This document shows positions 42,713-51,694 of a DNA stretch of 64,000 bases, in pieces. The DNA is from Candidatus Bipolaricaulota bacterium (GTDB taxonomy: Bacteria > Bipolaricaulota > Bipolaricaulia > Bipolaricaulales > Bipolaricaulaceae): assembly GCA_014360985.1 (NCBI GenBank), contig JACIWK010000004.1:50073-114072 (forward strand), read 5' to 3'. The position numbers and the translations under genes are program-made. How positions within the stretch are numbered: the first letter of the stretch is position 1; every line of letters starts with the position of its first letter. The notes below the pieces were generated by a model. That model saw only the letters and a program-made list of their open reading frames with translations, ran no database searches and had not been told where the DNA came from.

Positions 42713-43720
42713 ATGGGCAAGAAGGCGGTTGCCCTCCTCTCTGGCGGGCTTGATTCGGCGTTGGCGTGCGCGCTCGCGCTGCGCTTGGGGTTCGAAGTCG
42801 TAGGGGTGAACCTCGCCACTGGGTTCTGTGTCGGGCAAGGGCGCTGCGACACCGTGCTCGCGCTCACCCAACGTCTGGGGGTTCCCCTCCGGCTCCTTGA
42901 CGTGGGCGAGGAATTCCTGACTGTGGTTCGGGCCCCGAAGTTCGGCTATGGATCAGCGATGAATCCGTGCCTGGATTGCCGGGTGTTCATGGTGCGCGAG
43001 GCGGGGAAGGTGATGGAACGAGAGGGAGCGGACTTCGTGATCACGGGGGAAGTCCTCGGGCAGCGCCCGATGTCCCAACACCGGCGAGCCCTCGACCTCG
43101 TGGCGGCGGAGTCGGGGCTCGGCGACCGGCTCGTGCGCCCTCTCTCCGGTCGGCTCCTGCCCGCCACGTTTCCCGAGCGGATGGGTTGGGTGCGACGGGA
43201 GGACTGGCTCGACATCCAAGGGCGGTCCCGCAAGCGGCAACTCGCTCTCGCCTCCCAGTGGGGCCTCACGGAGTTCGTCCAACCGTCGGGGGGGTGTTGT
43301 CTCCTCCTCACTCGGCCCTATGCTGTTCGCCTACGGGACGCGTTCACGACTCGGGGGGCCGATGCCCTGGGCCGCGACGATTTCGCCCTCCTCCGGTTCG
43401 GGCGGCATTTTCGTCTCTCCCCAACCGTGAAGGTGGTCGTCGGCCGGGACGAGGGAGAGAACGCGGTGCTCGCTGGGTTCGCCCCTGGGCGCTGGGTCCT
43501 CTCCTTCCCCGACGTGCCGGGGCCCGTCGCCCTCGTGGAGGGGGAGCCCGCCGCTTGCGACCTGGAGCTTGCGGCACGGCTCGCTGCCCGGTACAGCGAC
43601 GCCCGTCCCGGCGAACCCGTCACGGTCCGTGTGAGGTACGGGAACAACGTTCAGGAGTTGACGGTGCTTCCCCTCCCATCGGACGACCCCCAGCTTGCCC
43701 GTTGGAGGCTCGGCGAGTAA
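42713..43720 (+). CDS. PP-loop ATPase related to tRNA 2-thiouridylases
   Basis: 335 residues. The PP-loop SGGLDSALACALALRLG is at residue 9. Cysteines in GFCVGQGRCDTV, NPCLDCRVFM and PSGGCC could receive sulfur or bind a cluster. The N-terminal half is MnmA/ThiI-like (GADFVITGEVLGQRPMSQHR). The C-terminal ~120 residues are a separate domain that is not the MnmA beta-barrel. It most resembles the predicted thiouridylase-related group with an extra C-terminal domain. ATG 42713 lies 6 bases after TATGAT, so the mRNA may be leaderless, although no good -35 is visible. Confidence 0.65.
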   Translation: MGKKAVALLSGGLDSALACALALRLGFEVVGVNLATGFCVGQGRCDTVLALTQRLGVPLRLLDVGEEFLTVVRAPKFGYGSAMNPCLDCRVFMVREAGKVMEREGADFVITGEVLGQRPMSQHRRALDLVAAESGLGDRLVRPLSGRLLPATFPERMGWVRREDWLDIQGRSRKRQLALASQWGLTEFVQPSGGCCLLLTRPYAVRLRDAFTTRGADALGRDDFALLRFGRHFRLSPTVKVVVGRDEGENAVLAGFAPGRWVLSFPDVPGPVALVEGEPAACDLELAARLAARYSDARPGEPVTVRVRYGNNVQELTVLPLPSDDPQLARWRLGE

Positions 43721-43755
43721 GAGGTCCCTGCCGGGCGCTGTTCGGCGCACGCCCG

Positions 43756-45108
43756 CTAAACGATGGGTTCGAACCGGGCCACGAAGTGGCGGAGGGGGCC
43801 CTCCCCCTCGACAAGCCTCAGCCGCGGGACCTCGCGCGCCTTGTCCCGGATGCGGCACAGCGCCTCAACCACCGCGGCGAGGTGCTCCTGGGTGTAGGTC
43901 CGGCGGGGGATCGCCAGCCGGACGAGCTCCAGCCGCGCCTGGGGCCCCAACATCGCCGATCCCACCTCAACGGCGCGGATCCCGCCCTCCAGGTACAGGG
44001 CGCACACGAGCGCTTGGCCGGGGAACGCCTCCCGCGGGATGTGGGGGAGAAGGCGTCCCGCGTTCACGTACACGGCGTGCCCGCCGGGAGGCCAGTACAC
44101 GGGGATCCCCGCCTCCCGCAGGCGTTCCCCCAACCAGCGGACCTGCCCGATCCGGTCCCGCAGGTAGCGGAGATCGAGGGCTTCCTCCAAGCCCACCGCG
44201 AGCGCGGCGAGGTCCCGGCCGGCGAGGCCGCCATAGGTCGGGAACCCCTCGACGAGGATCAGCTTCTCCCGACACTTCTCGTACAGGGTGCGGTCGCGGA
44301 GGGCGAGGAAGCCGCCGATGTTCCCAAGGCCATCTTTCTTCGCCGACATCGTGCACCCGTCGGCGAGGGCGAACAGCTCCCCCGCGATCTCCCGCGGGTC
44401 GGCGTTTCCGTAGCCGGGCTCCCGTTCGCGTACGAAGAAGCAGTTCTCCGCGTACCGGCAGGCGTCGAGGAACAGGGGGATCCCATGGCGGTGGGCGAGG
44501 TCGCCCACGGCGCGAACGTTGGTCATCGACACCGGCTGGCCAGCGGTGGTGTTGTTGGTGACGGTGAGCATCACGATCGGGATCCGCCCGGGTGGATCGC
44601 AGAGCAACGCCTCCAGAGCTGCGAGGTCCATGTCCCCTTTGAACGGCCGGTCGAGATCGGGGTCGAGGGCCTCGGGGGTCGGAAGGTCCACCGGTCGGCC
44701 TCCGTTGGCGAGGACATGGGCCCGCGTCGTGTCGAAGTGGGCGTTGGAGGGAACCACGTCCCCGCGCCGGACGACTGTCGAGAACAGCACGTTCTCCGCC
44801 CCCCGCCCCTGGTGGGTCGGCAGGACGTGGGGGAACCCCGTGATCCCCCGCACGGTTTCCAGGAACCGCGCGAACGAGCGGCTCCCCGCGTAGGCCTCGT
44901 CCCCCTCCATCAGCGCCCCCCATTGGGCTTGGGACATCGCTCCGGTGCCGGAGTCGGTGAGGAGGTCCACGTACACGTCATCGCTCGCGAGGTTGAACAC
45001 GTTGTACCCCGCCGCGCGAAGGAGCCTCTCCCGTTCCTCCCGCTCCGGGAGGCGGATCGGCTCCACGACCTTGATCCGATAGGGCTTGGGCCACCCCGCG
45101 TCGTCCAT
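43756..45108 (-). CDS. tnaA: Tryptophanase (beta-eliminating lyase)
   Basis: 450 residues. Fold-type I PLP enzyme with the family lysine in [14 protein letters not shown], the [18 protein letters not shown] substrate region and FDTTRAH. The choice of tryptophanase over tyrosine phenol-lyase rests on GIRAVEVG near the C-terminus: tryptophanases have RAVEIG, whereas tyrosine lyases have RSMERG with the Arg that binds tyrosine. It splits tryptophan into indole, pyruvate and ammonia. No tnaB permease or tnaC leader is seen. ATG 45108 is 8 bases after TACCAT, so it may be leaderless. Confidence 0.85.
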   Translation of the reverse strand: MDDAGWPKPYRIKVVEPIRLPEREERERLLRAAGYNVFNLASDDVYVDLLTDSGTGAMSQAQWGALMEGDEAYAGSRSFARFLETVRGITGFPHVLPTHQGRGAENVLFSTVVRRGDVVPSNAHFDTTRAHVLANGGRPVDLPTPEALDPDLDRPFKGDMDLAALEALLCDPPGRIPIVMLTVTNNTTAGQPVSMTNVRAVGDLAHRHGIPLFLDACRYAENCFFVREREPGYGNADPREIAGELFALADGCTMSAKKDGLGNIGGFLALRDRTLYEKCREKLILVEGFPTYGGLAGRDLAALAVGLEEALDLRYLRDRIGQVRWLGERLREAGIPVYWPPGGHAVYVNAGRLLPHIPREAFPGQALVCALYLEGGIRAVEVGSAMLGPQARLELVRLAIPRRTYTQEHLAAVVEALCRIRDKAREVPRLRLVEGEGPLRHFVARFEPIV

Positions 45109-45261
45109 GGACGGCGATGGTAACCGCGCTGGCCGCCGCGTTCACCGTGGCCACGACGACCTTGGGTGGTGCGAGGAGCTCCTCCGCCGCTCCCTCCGTC
45201 GGCTCCGGTCCGGGCGCCATTGGTGTTTCATCGCCACCTCTCGGACCGAAGGTATGCCGAT

Positions 45262-45291
45262 TTGACGGAATGCGCATCCGTTCGTTATGCT
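45262..45291 (+). promoter_or_regulatory. Promoter of the HEAT-repeat gene (leaderless)
   Basis: TTGACG (45262-45267) and TATGCT (45286-45291), 18-base spacer. ATG 45300 is 8 bases beyond the -10 box, and no ribosome site can fit. The rest of the 191-base divergent gap 45109-45299 holds no gene I can support. Confidence 0.65.
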
Positions 45292-45299
45292 CCTCTTCT

Positions 45300-46130
45300 A
45301 TGACGCAGGAGGAGGTCCTCGGGGCCTGGCGACGGGGAGGGACATCGCGGGATCGTGTTCTCACTACGCTTTCCAAGGAAGACGCGCTCGACTGGGCGGC
45401 CCGGCTCCTCCCCGGTCCGGTGGAAGCCCGTCGCCTGGCGGCGACGCTCCTCGGCCGCTCCCCCTGTCCCGAGGATGCCCTGGGGCTCTTGCGCCAGCTG
45501 GCGGCGGACGGGGACCGCTACACCCGGGAAGCAGCGGTCCAAGCGGGGGGAGACCTCCTCATCCGCCATTTCGACGAGGTCTATCCGATCCTCGGGGCGT
45601 GGCGCACTGACCCCAGCCCGCTCGTGCGGCGGGCGGTGGCCCTGATCGCCGGGGCAGCCGCTGACCCAGCTCGGTTGGACCGCGTCGATCCCTTGTTGCG
45701 GCTCCTCGGGCCCCTCCTCGCGGACCGGGCCATGGAGGTGCGGACCGGGGTGGCGGCAGCCCTCGTCCACGCGTTCTTCCCCGCCTATCCCGACGATGTT
45801 TTCGAGCAGCTGACCTACTGGTCCACATCGCACGACGAGCAGGTCCTGTGGCATGTGGCGACCGCCCTCGGGGGGGCGCCACCCGAACTTGCCCGGCGGT
45901 GCCTCATCGTCCTGCGCCGGGTGGCCCTCAGCAAGAGGCGCTACGTGCGGGCCGTGGTGGCGCGGACGCTCGCCCGTCTTGCCGCGGCGTCCCCCGACGC
46001 GGTGGGGGCCGAACTCCGCCGGTGGCTGGGCGACGAAGAGCGGTTGCCGATCGCGCGGGAGGCGCTGGGTCGGATCGGTGAAGGACAGAGCTGTTCCGCC
46101 GCTGAGGCCTCTGCCCATCCTGGGGCCTGA
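45300..46130 (+). CDS. HEAT-repeat protein
   Basis: 276 residues from ATG 45300, chosen from promoter position rather than a ribosome site. Almost entirely alpha-helical with about six HEAT-like helix pairs (LLRQLAADGDRYTREAAVQAGGDLLIRHF, DPSPLVRRAVALIAGAAAD, DRAMEVRTGVAAALVHAFF, KRRYVRAVVARTLARLA). No catalytic signature. The solenoid resembles the DNA-alkylation-repair/lyase HEAT group, but a simple protein-binding scaffold is equally possible. Next gene starts about 40-60 bases downstream. Confidence 0.7.
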   Translation: MTQEEVLGAWRRGGTSRDRVLTTLSKEDALDWAARLLPGPVEARRLAATLLGRSPCPEDALGLLRQLAADGDRYTREAAVQAGGDLLIRHFDEVYPILGAWRTDPSPLVRRAVALIAGAAADPARLDRVDPLLRLLGPLLADRAMEVRTGVAAALVHAFFPAYPDDVFEQLTYWSTSHDEQVLWHVATALGGAPPELARRCLIVLRRVALSKRRYVRAVVARTLARLAAASPDAVGAELRRWLGDEERLPIAREALGRIGEGQSCSAAEASAHPGA

Positions 46131-46188
46131 CCGCGTCCGTCCCCGAGTTGGGACAGGCTCCATCGGTGTCGTGACGGTAAGATCGAGC

Positions 46189-49143
46189 GTGCAGTGGAGG
46201 GTGGATCGGTACCTCGCGCGGGAGATCGTGCCACCTTTTTTCGTGGCGATCCTCGCCTTTCTTGTGTTCATCGGACTCGAACTCGTGATCTCGCTGTCCG
46301 ACACCGTGTTCGCCCGCGGCGCGGGCGCGGCGGAGCTTCTCCGGCTGGTGTCGTTCAAGCTGCCGACCCTGTTCACCTACGCCATCCCCGCCGCCGCCCT
46401 CCTCGCCACGTTCCTCGCCCTGGGGCGGCTGGCAGCGGACCGGGAGCTCCTCGCGTTCCAGGCGTTGGGCTACTCCCTGCGGCGCCTGACGGTGCCGTTC
46501 GTCGCCTTCGGGGCCCTTGCGAGCGGGGTGGCCTTCGCCCTGGCGGAGTACGCCGTCCCTCCGGCGGAGGCCGCCTACCGCCAGGAGCTGCTCGTCCTCC
46601 TCTACCGGGGGGCGCTCCCCCAGGTGCAGGAGGCCGTGTTCTTCCGGGGCCTCCAGGGGGAGACGTACTACGTAGAGCGGGCTGAAGGGGAGCGGCTCGT
46701 AGGGATCCTTGTGTACGACATCACCGGGCGGATCTACCCCGTGGAAGGGGGGTTCCCCACGGTGATCACCGCGGAGGAAGGTCGGTTTGCAGGGGGGACG
46801 CTCGAGCTCCTCGCGGGGAGGGTGCTCCGGTTCACCGCGGACGGGGCCCTGACCGAGGTCGTGCGCTTCGAGCGCCTCGCGGTCGAGGCGGGAGAGGACC
46901 TCCGGCAGGCCGTCCTCGGTGGCAAAACGCCGGCGGAGATGTCGCTCCGTGAACTGGGGGAACGGATCGACCTCCTCCGCCGGTCCGGGCTCGATCCGCG
47001 GTCGTTCGTGGTGGAGTACCACTCGAAGATCGCTGTGTCGGCTGCCGCGTTCGTGTTCGTCCTGTTCGGGGCACCGTTGGGGGCGCTCCTTGGGCGGCGG
47101 GGCCGTGCCGCGGGGGCCATTGCGGGGTTCTTGCTCGCCGCTGCCGCCCAGGGGTTGTTCGCCTGGGCGCGGACCCTCGCCCAGCGCGGCGTCATCCCCC
47201 CCTACCTCGGGGCGTGGCTGCCGCACATCGGGTTCGGGCTCCTTGGGCTCCTGTTGTTGCTCCTCCTCGACCGCCTCCGCCTGCGGGGGGTGCTCCCGGT
47301 CTTGCTCCTCCTCGCCGTGGGGGACCTCTCCGCTCGGACCGGGCCTCCGTTCTCCTCGCTTGAGGCCGACGAGCTTGTGGTGAGCGAGGGAGCGGCCGCC
47401 CTCGGGGGACGGGGCGTCCGCGCCGAGTTCGACGACTACGTCCTCGTGGCGGAGACCCTCCGCGCCCGCGAGGGGCTGGCGGGATGGGAGATCGAGGCTG
47501 AGGAGGCGACCCTCACCTCCCCAGACGCGGAGCTGGCGGCAGAGCGCCTGGCGGCCCGCCTGAGCCCAAGTGGAGAGCTGGACGCGGTCACCGCCCACGG
47601 GTTCCGTGGCGTGTCCACGTTCCAGGGGCCGGAGAAGGAGGAAGGGCTCCTCTATTCTGGGGAAGAGGGGGAGGGATTGTTTCGGGAGGGGGAGCTCGTC
47701 CGCGTGGAGGCCCGCCGGGTCCGGTTCACGACCTGTCCCTGCTTGCCTGACGCCCCGTACGCGGTGGAGGCCCAGGAGTTCGTGCTCGTTCCTGGGCAGT
47801 GGCTGTACGCGCGGTCGATCGTCGTGACCTCGTTCGGGCGCGCCGTGGGATGGCTTCCGTTCTATGCGGCCCGCCTTGGCGAGGAGGGGTTCCCCCTGTT
47901 CCCGGAGATCGGGTGGCGGGGCGGAGAGCTGTTCGTGCGGTGGGCGGTCCCGTGGACGCTCGAGGAGGGGATGGCCGGAGCGGTCGGCGTCACGTGGTAC
48001 CCTCAGGCGGGGCGCGCCGATCCGTCGCTGCGGGCGCTGTGGGAGAACGGGGCTCTCACCTTGACCCCCACTTCCCTTGATCTGAGGTTCTCGGGGGAGG
48101 GAGGGGGGGCCGCATGGATGGGGACCATCAACCTGGGAGCGGTGGTGCAGGAAGCGACTCTGGCCGGTGCATGGCGGGGGTGGGAGTGGGCGCTGGCGTG
48201 GGGAGAGGTGGAGGGGGAGGACGTCTCCTACGCGCGGCTGCCTGAGCTCACGCTGAGGCGGGTGGAGACGGGCTGGCTCGGGGGGGACCTCGCGCTCCGC
48301 GCCTCAGGAGGGATCTTCCGCGAGGGGGAGAGCGCTGGGGGGAGGGTGGCTCTAGCCCTTTCCTGGGCCGGACAATGGTGGATCGGGCCGTTCTCCCTGT
48401 CCTTTCCCTGGCGGGCGTCGTTCGCCCAGTACGCGGCGACAGAGCGCATCACGGTATCCGTCTCTCCTGGGGTCACCTGGGGGCCTTTCTCCTTCTCCTA
48501 CCGTGGCCGAGCGGGGATCGGGCGGTCACCGTTTGCCTTCGATGCCGATCCGCCCCAGAGCCAGCTCGCCGTGGGCTTCACGGCGCGCGGCGGCGGGTGG
48601 CAGGAGCGCCTGAGCTGGGGGTGGGACCTCCTCACGGGCGAACCCCTCCCGCTCGCGTGGAGTCTCTCCGGGTTCGGGATCGCGACGAACCTCTCGTTCA
48701 CGTTTCCGTTGGCCGTCACGCGAGCGAGGTGGTCCCTCACCGTGGAGCGTGGCCCAGGGCGCCTCGTCGTGGAAGGAGGGATTCAGGGCGAGACCTGGAC
48801 GTGGGACGACACGGTGGGGAAGGCATTCTGGAGGGGGGAAACGGTCACCCTGTTCGCCGCCGCGCGGGTGGGGATGGATCCCCTGCTGTTGGGTCGTCTT
48901 GCCGTGAGCGTCGAGTGGGGGATCACCCCCGACTGGTCACTTCTCGGTGCGGTCGAGCACGACTTCCGCACCGGGAGGCTCGTGCAGATCGAGGGGAGCA
49001 TCGTGCGCTCGTTTCTGGGATGCCTTCGCGTCGGGCTCGCAGTGGGGAGCAACGGGATTCGCCTCTCGCTCGACGTTCCGGCGTTTCCTCAGGCCAAAGT
49101 CCATTTCGCTCCCCTCGATGAGGGGCTTCGCCTCGGGCAGTAG
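46189..49143 (+). CDS. LptF permease fused to OstA/LptD-like outer-membrane domain
   Basis: 984 residues in one uninterrupted frame (GTG 46189; GTG 46171 also possible). Residues 1-365 are a complete LptF/G permease: YLAREIVPPFFVAILAF, a first set of three spans, a periplasmic jellyroll, then three spans from about 285. Residues 368-382 (VLPVLLLLAVGDLSA) look like a seventh span or an internal signal peptide with a cleavage-type end. About 388-500 resembles OstA/LptA (LEADELVVSEGAAALGGRGV). From about 512, TTCPCLPDAPY and GWLPFYAARLGEEGFP are LptD-like, and the remaining ~450 residues alternate like an outer-membrane barrel. Normally three proteins. GGGGGG before GTG 47290 would allow separate translation of the LptD part. 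Confidence 0.8.
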   Translation: MQWRVDRYLAREIVPPFFVAILAFLVFIGLELVISLSDTVFARGAGAAELLRLVSFKLPTLFTYAIPAAALLATFLALGRLAADRELLAFQALGYSLRRLTVPFVAFGALASGVAFALAEYAVPPAEAAYRQELLVLLYRGALPQVQEAVFFRGLQGETYYVERAEGERLVGILVYDITGRIYPVEGGFPTVITAEEGRFAGGTLELLAGRVLRFTADGALTEVVRFERLAVEAGEDLRQAVLGGKTPAEMSLRELGERIDLLRRSGLDPRSFVVEYHSKIAVSAAAFVFVLFGAPLGALLGRRGRAAGAIAGFLLAAAAQGLFAWARTLAQRGVIPPYLGAWLPHIGFGLLGLLLLLLLDRLRLRGVLPVLLLLAVGDLSARTGPPFSSLEADELVVSEGAAALGGRGVRAEFDDYVLVAETLRAREGLAGWEIEAEEATLTSPDAELAAERLAARLSPSGELDAVTAHGFRGVSTFQGPEKEEGLLYSGEEGEGLFREGELVRVEARRVRFTTCPCLPDAPYAVEAQEFVLVPGQWLYARSIVVTSFGRAVGWLPFYAARLGEEGFPLFPEIGWRGGELFVRWAVPWTLEEGMAGAVGVTWYPQAGRADPSLRALWENGALTLTPTSLDLRFSGEGGGAAWMGTINLGAVVQEATLAGAWRGWEWALAWGEVEGEDVSYARLPELTLRRVETGWLGGDLALRASGGIFREGESAGGRVALALSWAGQWWIGPFSLSFPWRASFAQYAATERITVSVSPGVTWGPFSFSYRGRAGIGRSPFAFDADPPQSQLAVGFTARGGGWQERLSWGWDLLTGEPLPLAWSLSGFGIATNLSFTFPLAVTRARWSLTVERGPGRLVVEGGIQGETWTWDDTVGKAFWRGETVTLFAAARVGMDPLLLGRLAVSVEWGITPDWSLLGAVEHDFRTGRLVQIEGSIVRSFLGCLRVGLAVGSNGIRLSLDVPAFPQAKVHFAPLDEGLRLGQ

Positions 49144-49196
49144 CTCGGCCTGTTCGCGCCGCCCGCGGTTATCCATCGAGTATAATGGATACCCTT

Positions 49197-49742
49197 ATGG
49201 CCAGGAAGGACCTCATCCCGGACTGGCTCACCGCTGCCCGAGGCCTGGCCGCCCTCGCCATCCTCGGCCTCACCCTCGTGGGCCCGGCCGCGCTGCGGGC
49301 AGTGGCGTTCCTCCTCCTCTTGGGGTGGACGACGGACATGGTCGATGGCCGGTTGGCGCGACGCTGGGACAAGGACCCGACCTGGATTGGGGAACACGAG
49401 TTCCACATCGATATGCTGATGGTCCTCTCCTCGGCGGTGTTCCTGGTCTTGACGGGTCTCGTTCCACCTCTGCCCGCAGTGGGGTACCTGGTGGGAGGGA
49501 CGGCGATCTCCCTCGGTGTCCTTCACCGGTCAGGGGAGTTTCTCCGCTTCAAGTCCGTGACGATGATCCTCGCCTTCCCGTGGGTGTTCCTGCCGTTCGT
49601 GATCGCCTTGTGGCACGATCCGGTGGTTGCCTACGTCGGTTTGATGTGGGTCGCCGCGGCGCTGATCACCGATTGGCGCCGGTTCACAGGGGTGGTGGGC
49701 GATTTCCTGGCCGGGGCCCGCGCGTTCTTCCGGCGACCCTGA
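49197..49742 (+). CDS. CDP-alcohol phosphatidyltransferase-like membrane protein
   Basis: 181 residues from ATG 49197, which lies 10 bases after TATAAT (49181-49186). ATG 49185 overlaps that box and is unlikely. Five or six membrane spans. The first half of the CDP-OH-P motif is perfect (DMVDGRLAR), but the second half, normally Gx3Dx3D, reads GEHEFHIDMLM, so the second pair of metal aspartates is shifted or lost. It may still transfer a head group in phospholipid synthesis, or it may be a specialised relative. Confidence 0.7.
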   Translation: MARKDLIPDWLTAARGLAALAILGLTLVGPAALRAVAFLLLLGWTTDMVDGRLARRWDKDPTWIGEHEFHIDMLMVLSSAVFLVLTGLVPPLPAVGYLVGGTAISLGVLHRSGEFLRFKSVTMILAFPWVFLPFVIALWHDPVVAYVGLMWVAAALITDWRRFTGVVGDFLAGARAFFRRP

Positions 49743-49762
49743 GCCGTCCCAACGGAGGCCCG

Positions 49763-50764
49763 CTACAGGAGGCGGGTGGGGGTGCGGCCCAGATGGGCGT
49801 AGGCGCGGTCGGTGGCGAGGCGCCCCTGGGGCGTGCGACGGAGGAAACCAAGGCTGATCAGGAACGGCTCGTAGAGGTCGGCGATCGTGTCGGGATCTTC
49901 CCCCAACGCCGAGGCGAGCGTCTCCAACCCCACCGGCCCCCCCTCGAAGCGATCGATGAGGATTTCCAGGATGCGCCGGTCGAGGGCGTCGAGGCCGAGC
50001 TCGTCGATCCCGAGCATGGCCAGGGTCTCTTGGGCCGCTCGGGTGGTGATGCGGTCCATTCCTCCTACCTGGGCCACGTCGCGGGCTCGCCGCAGAAGCC
50101 GGATCGCGATCCGCGGCGTCCCCCGGGCCCGCAGGGCCAGCTCCTGCGCCGCTTCGCGGTCCACTTCGCACCCGATGCGGGGCGCGGCCCGGGCGACGAT
50201 CTCTGCCAGCTCTTCCGGTTCGTAGAAGTCGAACCGGAACACGACCTCGAATCGATCCCGCAACGGGGTGGTGAGGAGACCTTCCCGCGTCGTGGCCCCG
50301 ACGAGGGTGAACGGAGCGAGATCGAGCCGGATCGACCGGGCATGCGGGCCCTCCCCGACCACGATATCGAGCTTATAGTCCTCCATCGCGGGGTAGAGGA
50401 CCTCCTCCACGGGTGGGCGGAGGCGGTGGATCTCGTCCACGAACAGGATGTCGCCCGGCGAGAGGTGGGTCAGGATCGCGGCGAGGTCCCCTGGCCGCTC
50501 GATCGCGGGACCGGAAGAGACCTTGATCTCGCTCCCCATCTCCCGGGCGATGATGTGGGCGAGGGTCGTCTTGCCCAGCCCCGGCGGGGAAAGGAGAAGC
50601 ACGTGGTCGAGGGGCTCCCCCCGCGCTTTGGCCGCCTGGATGTACACCTGCAACCGTTCCCGGATCGGGGCCTGTCCCACGAACTCCGCCAGGGACTGCG
50701 GCCGCAGCGTGCGGCCGGTGGGGTCGCCGTCCTGGCGCTCCGGAGCGGTGATGCGGTTGACCAT
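49763..50764 (-). CDS. ruvB: Holliday junction branch-migration ATPase RuvB
   Basis: 333 residues from ATG 50764. A longer frame to 50800 exists, but the -10 box TACAAT lies within it. Large AAA+ domain: LAEFVGQ, Walker [41 protein letters not shown], and the winged-helix C-terminus ([20 protein letters not shown]). Hexameric motor for branch migration with RuvA. No ruvA or ruvC in the window. The promoter is back-to-back with that of the next gene. Confidence 0.95.
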   Translation of the reverse strand: MVNRITAPERQDGDPTGRTLRPQSLAEFVGQAPIRERLQVYIQAAKARGEPLDHVLLLSPPGLGKTTLAHIIAREMGSEIKVSSGPAIERPGDLAAILTHLSPGDILFVDEIHRLRPPVEEVLYPAMEDYKLDIVVGEGPHARSIRLDLAPFTLVGATTREGLLTTPLRDRFEVVFRFDFYEPEELAEIVARAAPRIGCEVDREAAQELALRARGTPRIAIRLLRRARDVAQVGGMDRITTRAAQETLAMLGIDELGLDALDRRILEILIDRFEGGPVGLETLASALGEDPDTIADLYEPFLISLGFLRRTPQGRLATDRAYAHLGRTPTRLL

Positions 50765-50770
50765 CGGGGC

Positions 50771-50800
50771 ATTGTAGTCGCGTTCCGGGCGCGATGGCAA
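50771..50800 (-). promoter_or_regulatory. Promoter of ruvB (leaderless)
   Basis: Minus-strand TTGCCA (50800-50795) and TACAAT (50776-50771), 18-base spacer, 6 bases before ATG 50764. Confidence 0.65.
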
Positions 50801-50805
50801 CGGAG

Positions 50806-50834
50806 TTGTCCGCTTAGGGTAACTTGCCTAGAAT
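50806..50834 (+). promoter_or_regulatory. Promoter of the beta-propeller gene (leaderless)
   Basis: TTGTCC (50806-50811) and TAGAAT (50829-50834), 17-base spacer, 7 bases before ATG 50842. The -35 boxes of this and the ruvB promoter are only 5 bases apart. Confidence 0.65.
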
Positions 50835-50841
50835 GGGTGCG

Positions 50842-51690
50842 ATGCGCTGGGCATGGGTTGGACTGGTTTTGTTCGTCGCCGCCCCGGCGGGAGGCGGGCT
50901 CCTTGGGCTGACGGCCCTCGACTGGTCCTGGGACGGGAAGTACACCCTGTACGTGGCGGAAGGGGAGGTGTGGGTGGGGCTTGCCCCGGAGGGGCGCGAG
51001 GCCCGCCCGGTGACGACTGGGGCCGGTACGGACTGGGCCCGGTTCGGGCCGGGGGATTGGCTCGTGTACGCCACCTTCACCGAGGCCGGGTACGCGGTGT
51101 GGAGGGCGGACCTCGACGGGGAGGCGCGCCTCCTGTTCACCCAAGAAGATCTCAATTCCATTGGAGATTTTCCTCCTCTGGAGCTCATCGCCCGGCCCAC
51201 GGTCTCCCCCGACGGTGAGCGGATCGCGTTCGTGGGCCATGCCGATGGGGAGTGCGACCTCTACCTCTACGAGCTCGGGACGGGGTCCCTGCGGCGCCTC
51301 ACGCGCACCCCGGGTCCGGTGGATACCCCGGACTTCTCCCCGGATGGGGGGTCGCTGGTGTTCGTCGGCCTGTGGCAGATCGGGCCAGCTTTGAGTTGGG
51401 ACCTGTACATCCTCGACCTGGACGGAGATCGGATCGAGATGCTCACGGCTGATCCGTACTTCGACTGGTGCCCTCGCTTCTCCCCCGACGGGGAGTGGAT
51501 CGCATTCGAATCCACTTCACGTGGGCCATCGGACATCCACGTGATCCGCCGTGACGGCCGGGACCGGACCGCGTTCACGTACGACGAGTGGCGCGATGCC
51601 TTCCCGTGCTGGAGCCCGGACGGGGACGAGATTGGCTACGGGACGCTGCGCGCCCGGGGCTGGCTCATCATCTCCAGCAAGACCTCCTGA
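50842..51690 (+). CDS. Exported TolB-like beta-propeller protein
   Basis: 282 residues. Signal peptide (MRWAWVGLVLFVAAPAGGGLLG). Then repeated WD40-like/PD40 blades with the SPDG signature: TVSPDGERIAFVGH, DFSPDGGSLVFVG, RFSPDGEWIAFEST and WSPDGDEIGYGTL. This layout is shared with the TolB propeller and related periplasmic proteins, but the TolB N-terminal domain and tol-pal neighbours are missing. Probably a periplasmic binding protein of unknown partner. Followed 4 bases later by ribF. Confidence 0.75.
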   Translation: MRWAWVGLVLFVAAPAGGGLLGLTALDWSWDGKYTLYVAEGEVWVGLAPEGREARPVTTGAGTDWARFGPGDWLVYATFTEAGYAVWRADLDGEARLLFTQEDLNSIGDFPPLELIARPTVSPDGERIAFVGHADGECDLYLYELGTGSLRRLTRTPGPVDTPDFSPDGGSLVFVGLWQIGPALSWDLYILDLDGDRIEMLTADPYFDWCPRFSPDGEWIAFESTSRGPSDIHVIRRDGRDRTAFTYDEWRDAFPCWSPDGDEIGYGTLRARGWLIISSKTS

Positions 51691-51694
51691 CGGG

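Noticed and set aside
45117..45299. N-terminal extension of the HEAT protein from 45117
   Set aside because: A full promoter (TTGACG-18-TATGCT) lies inside it and the extension has no domain; start placed at 45300.
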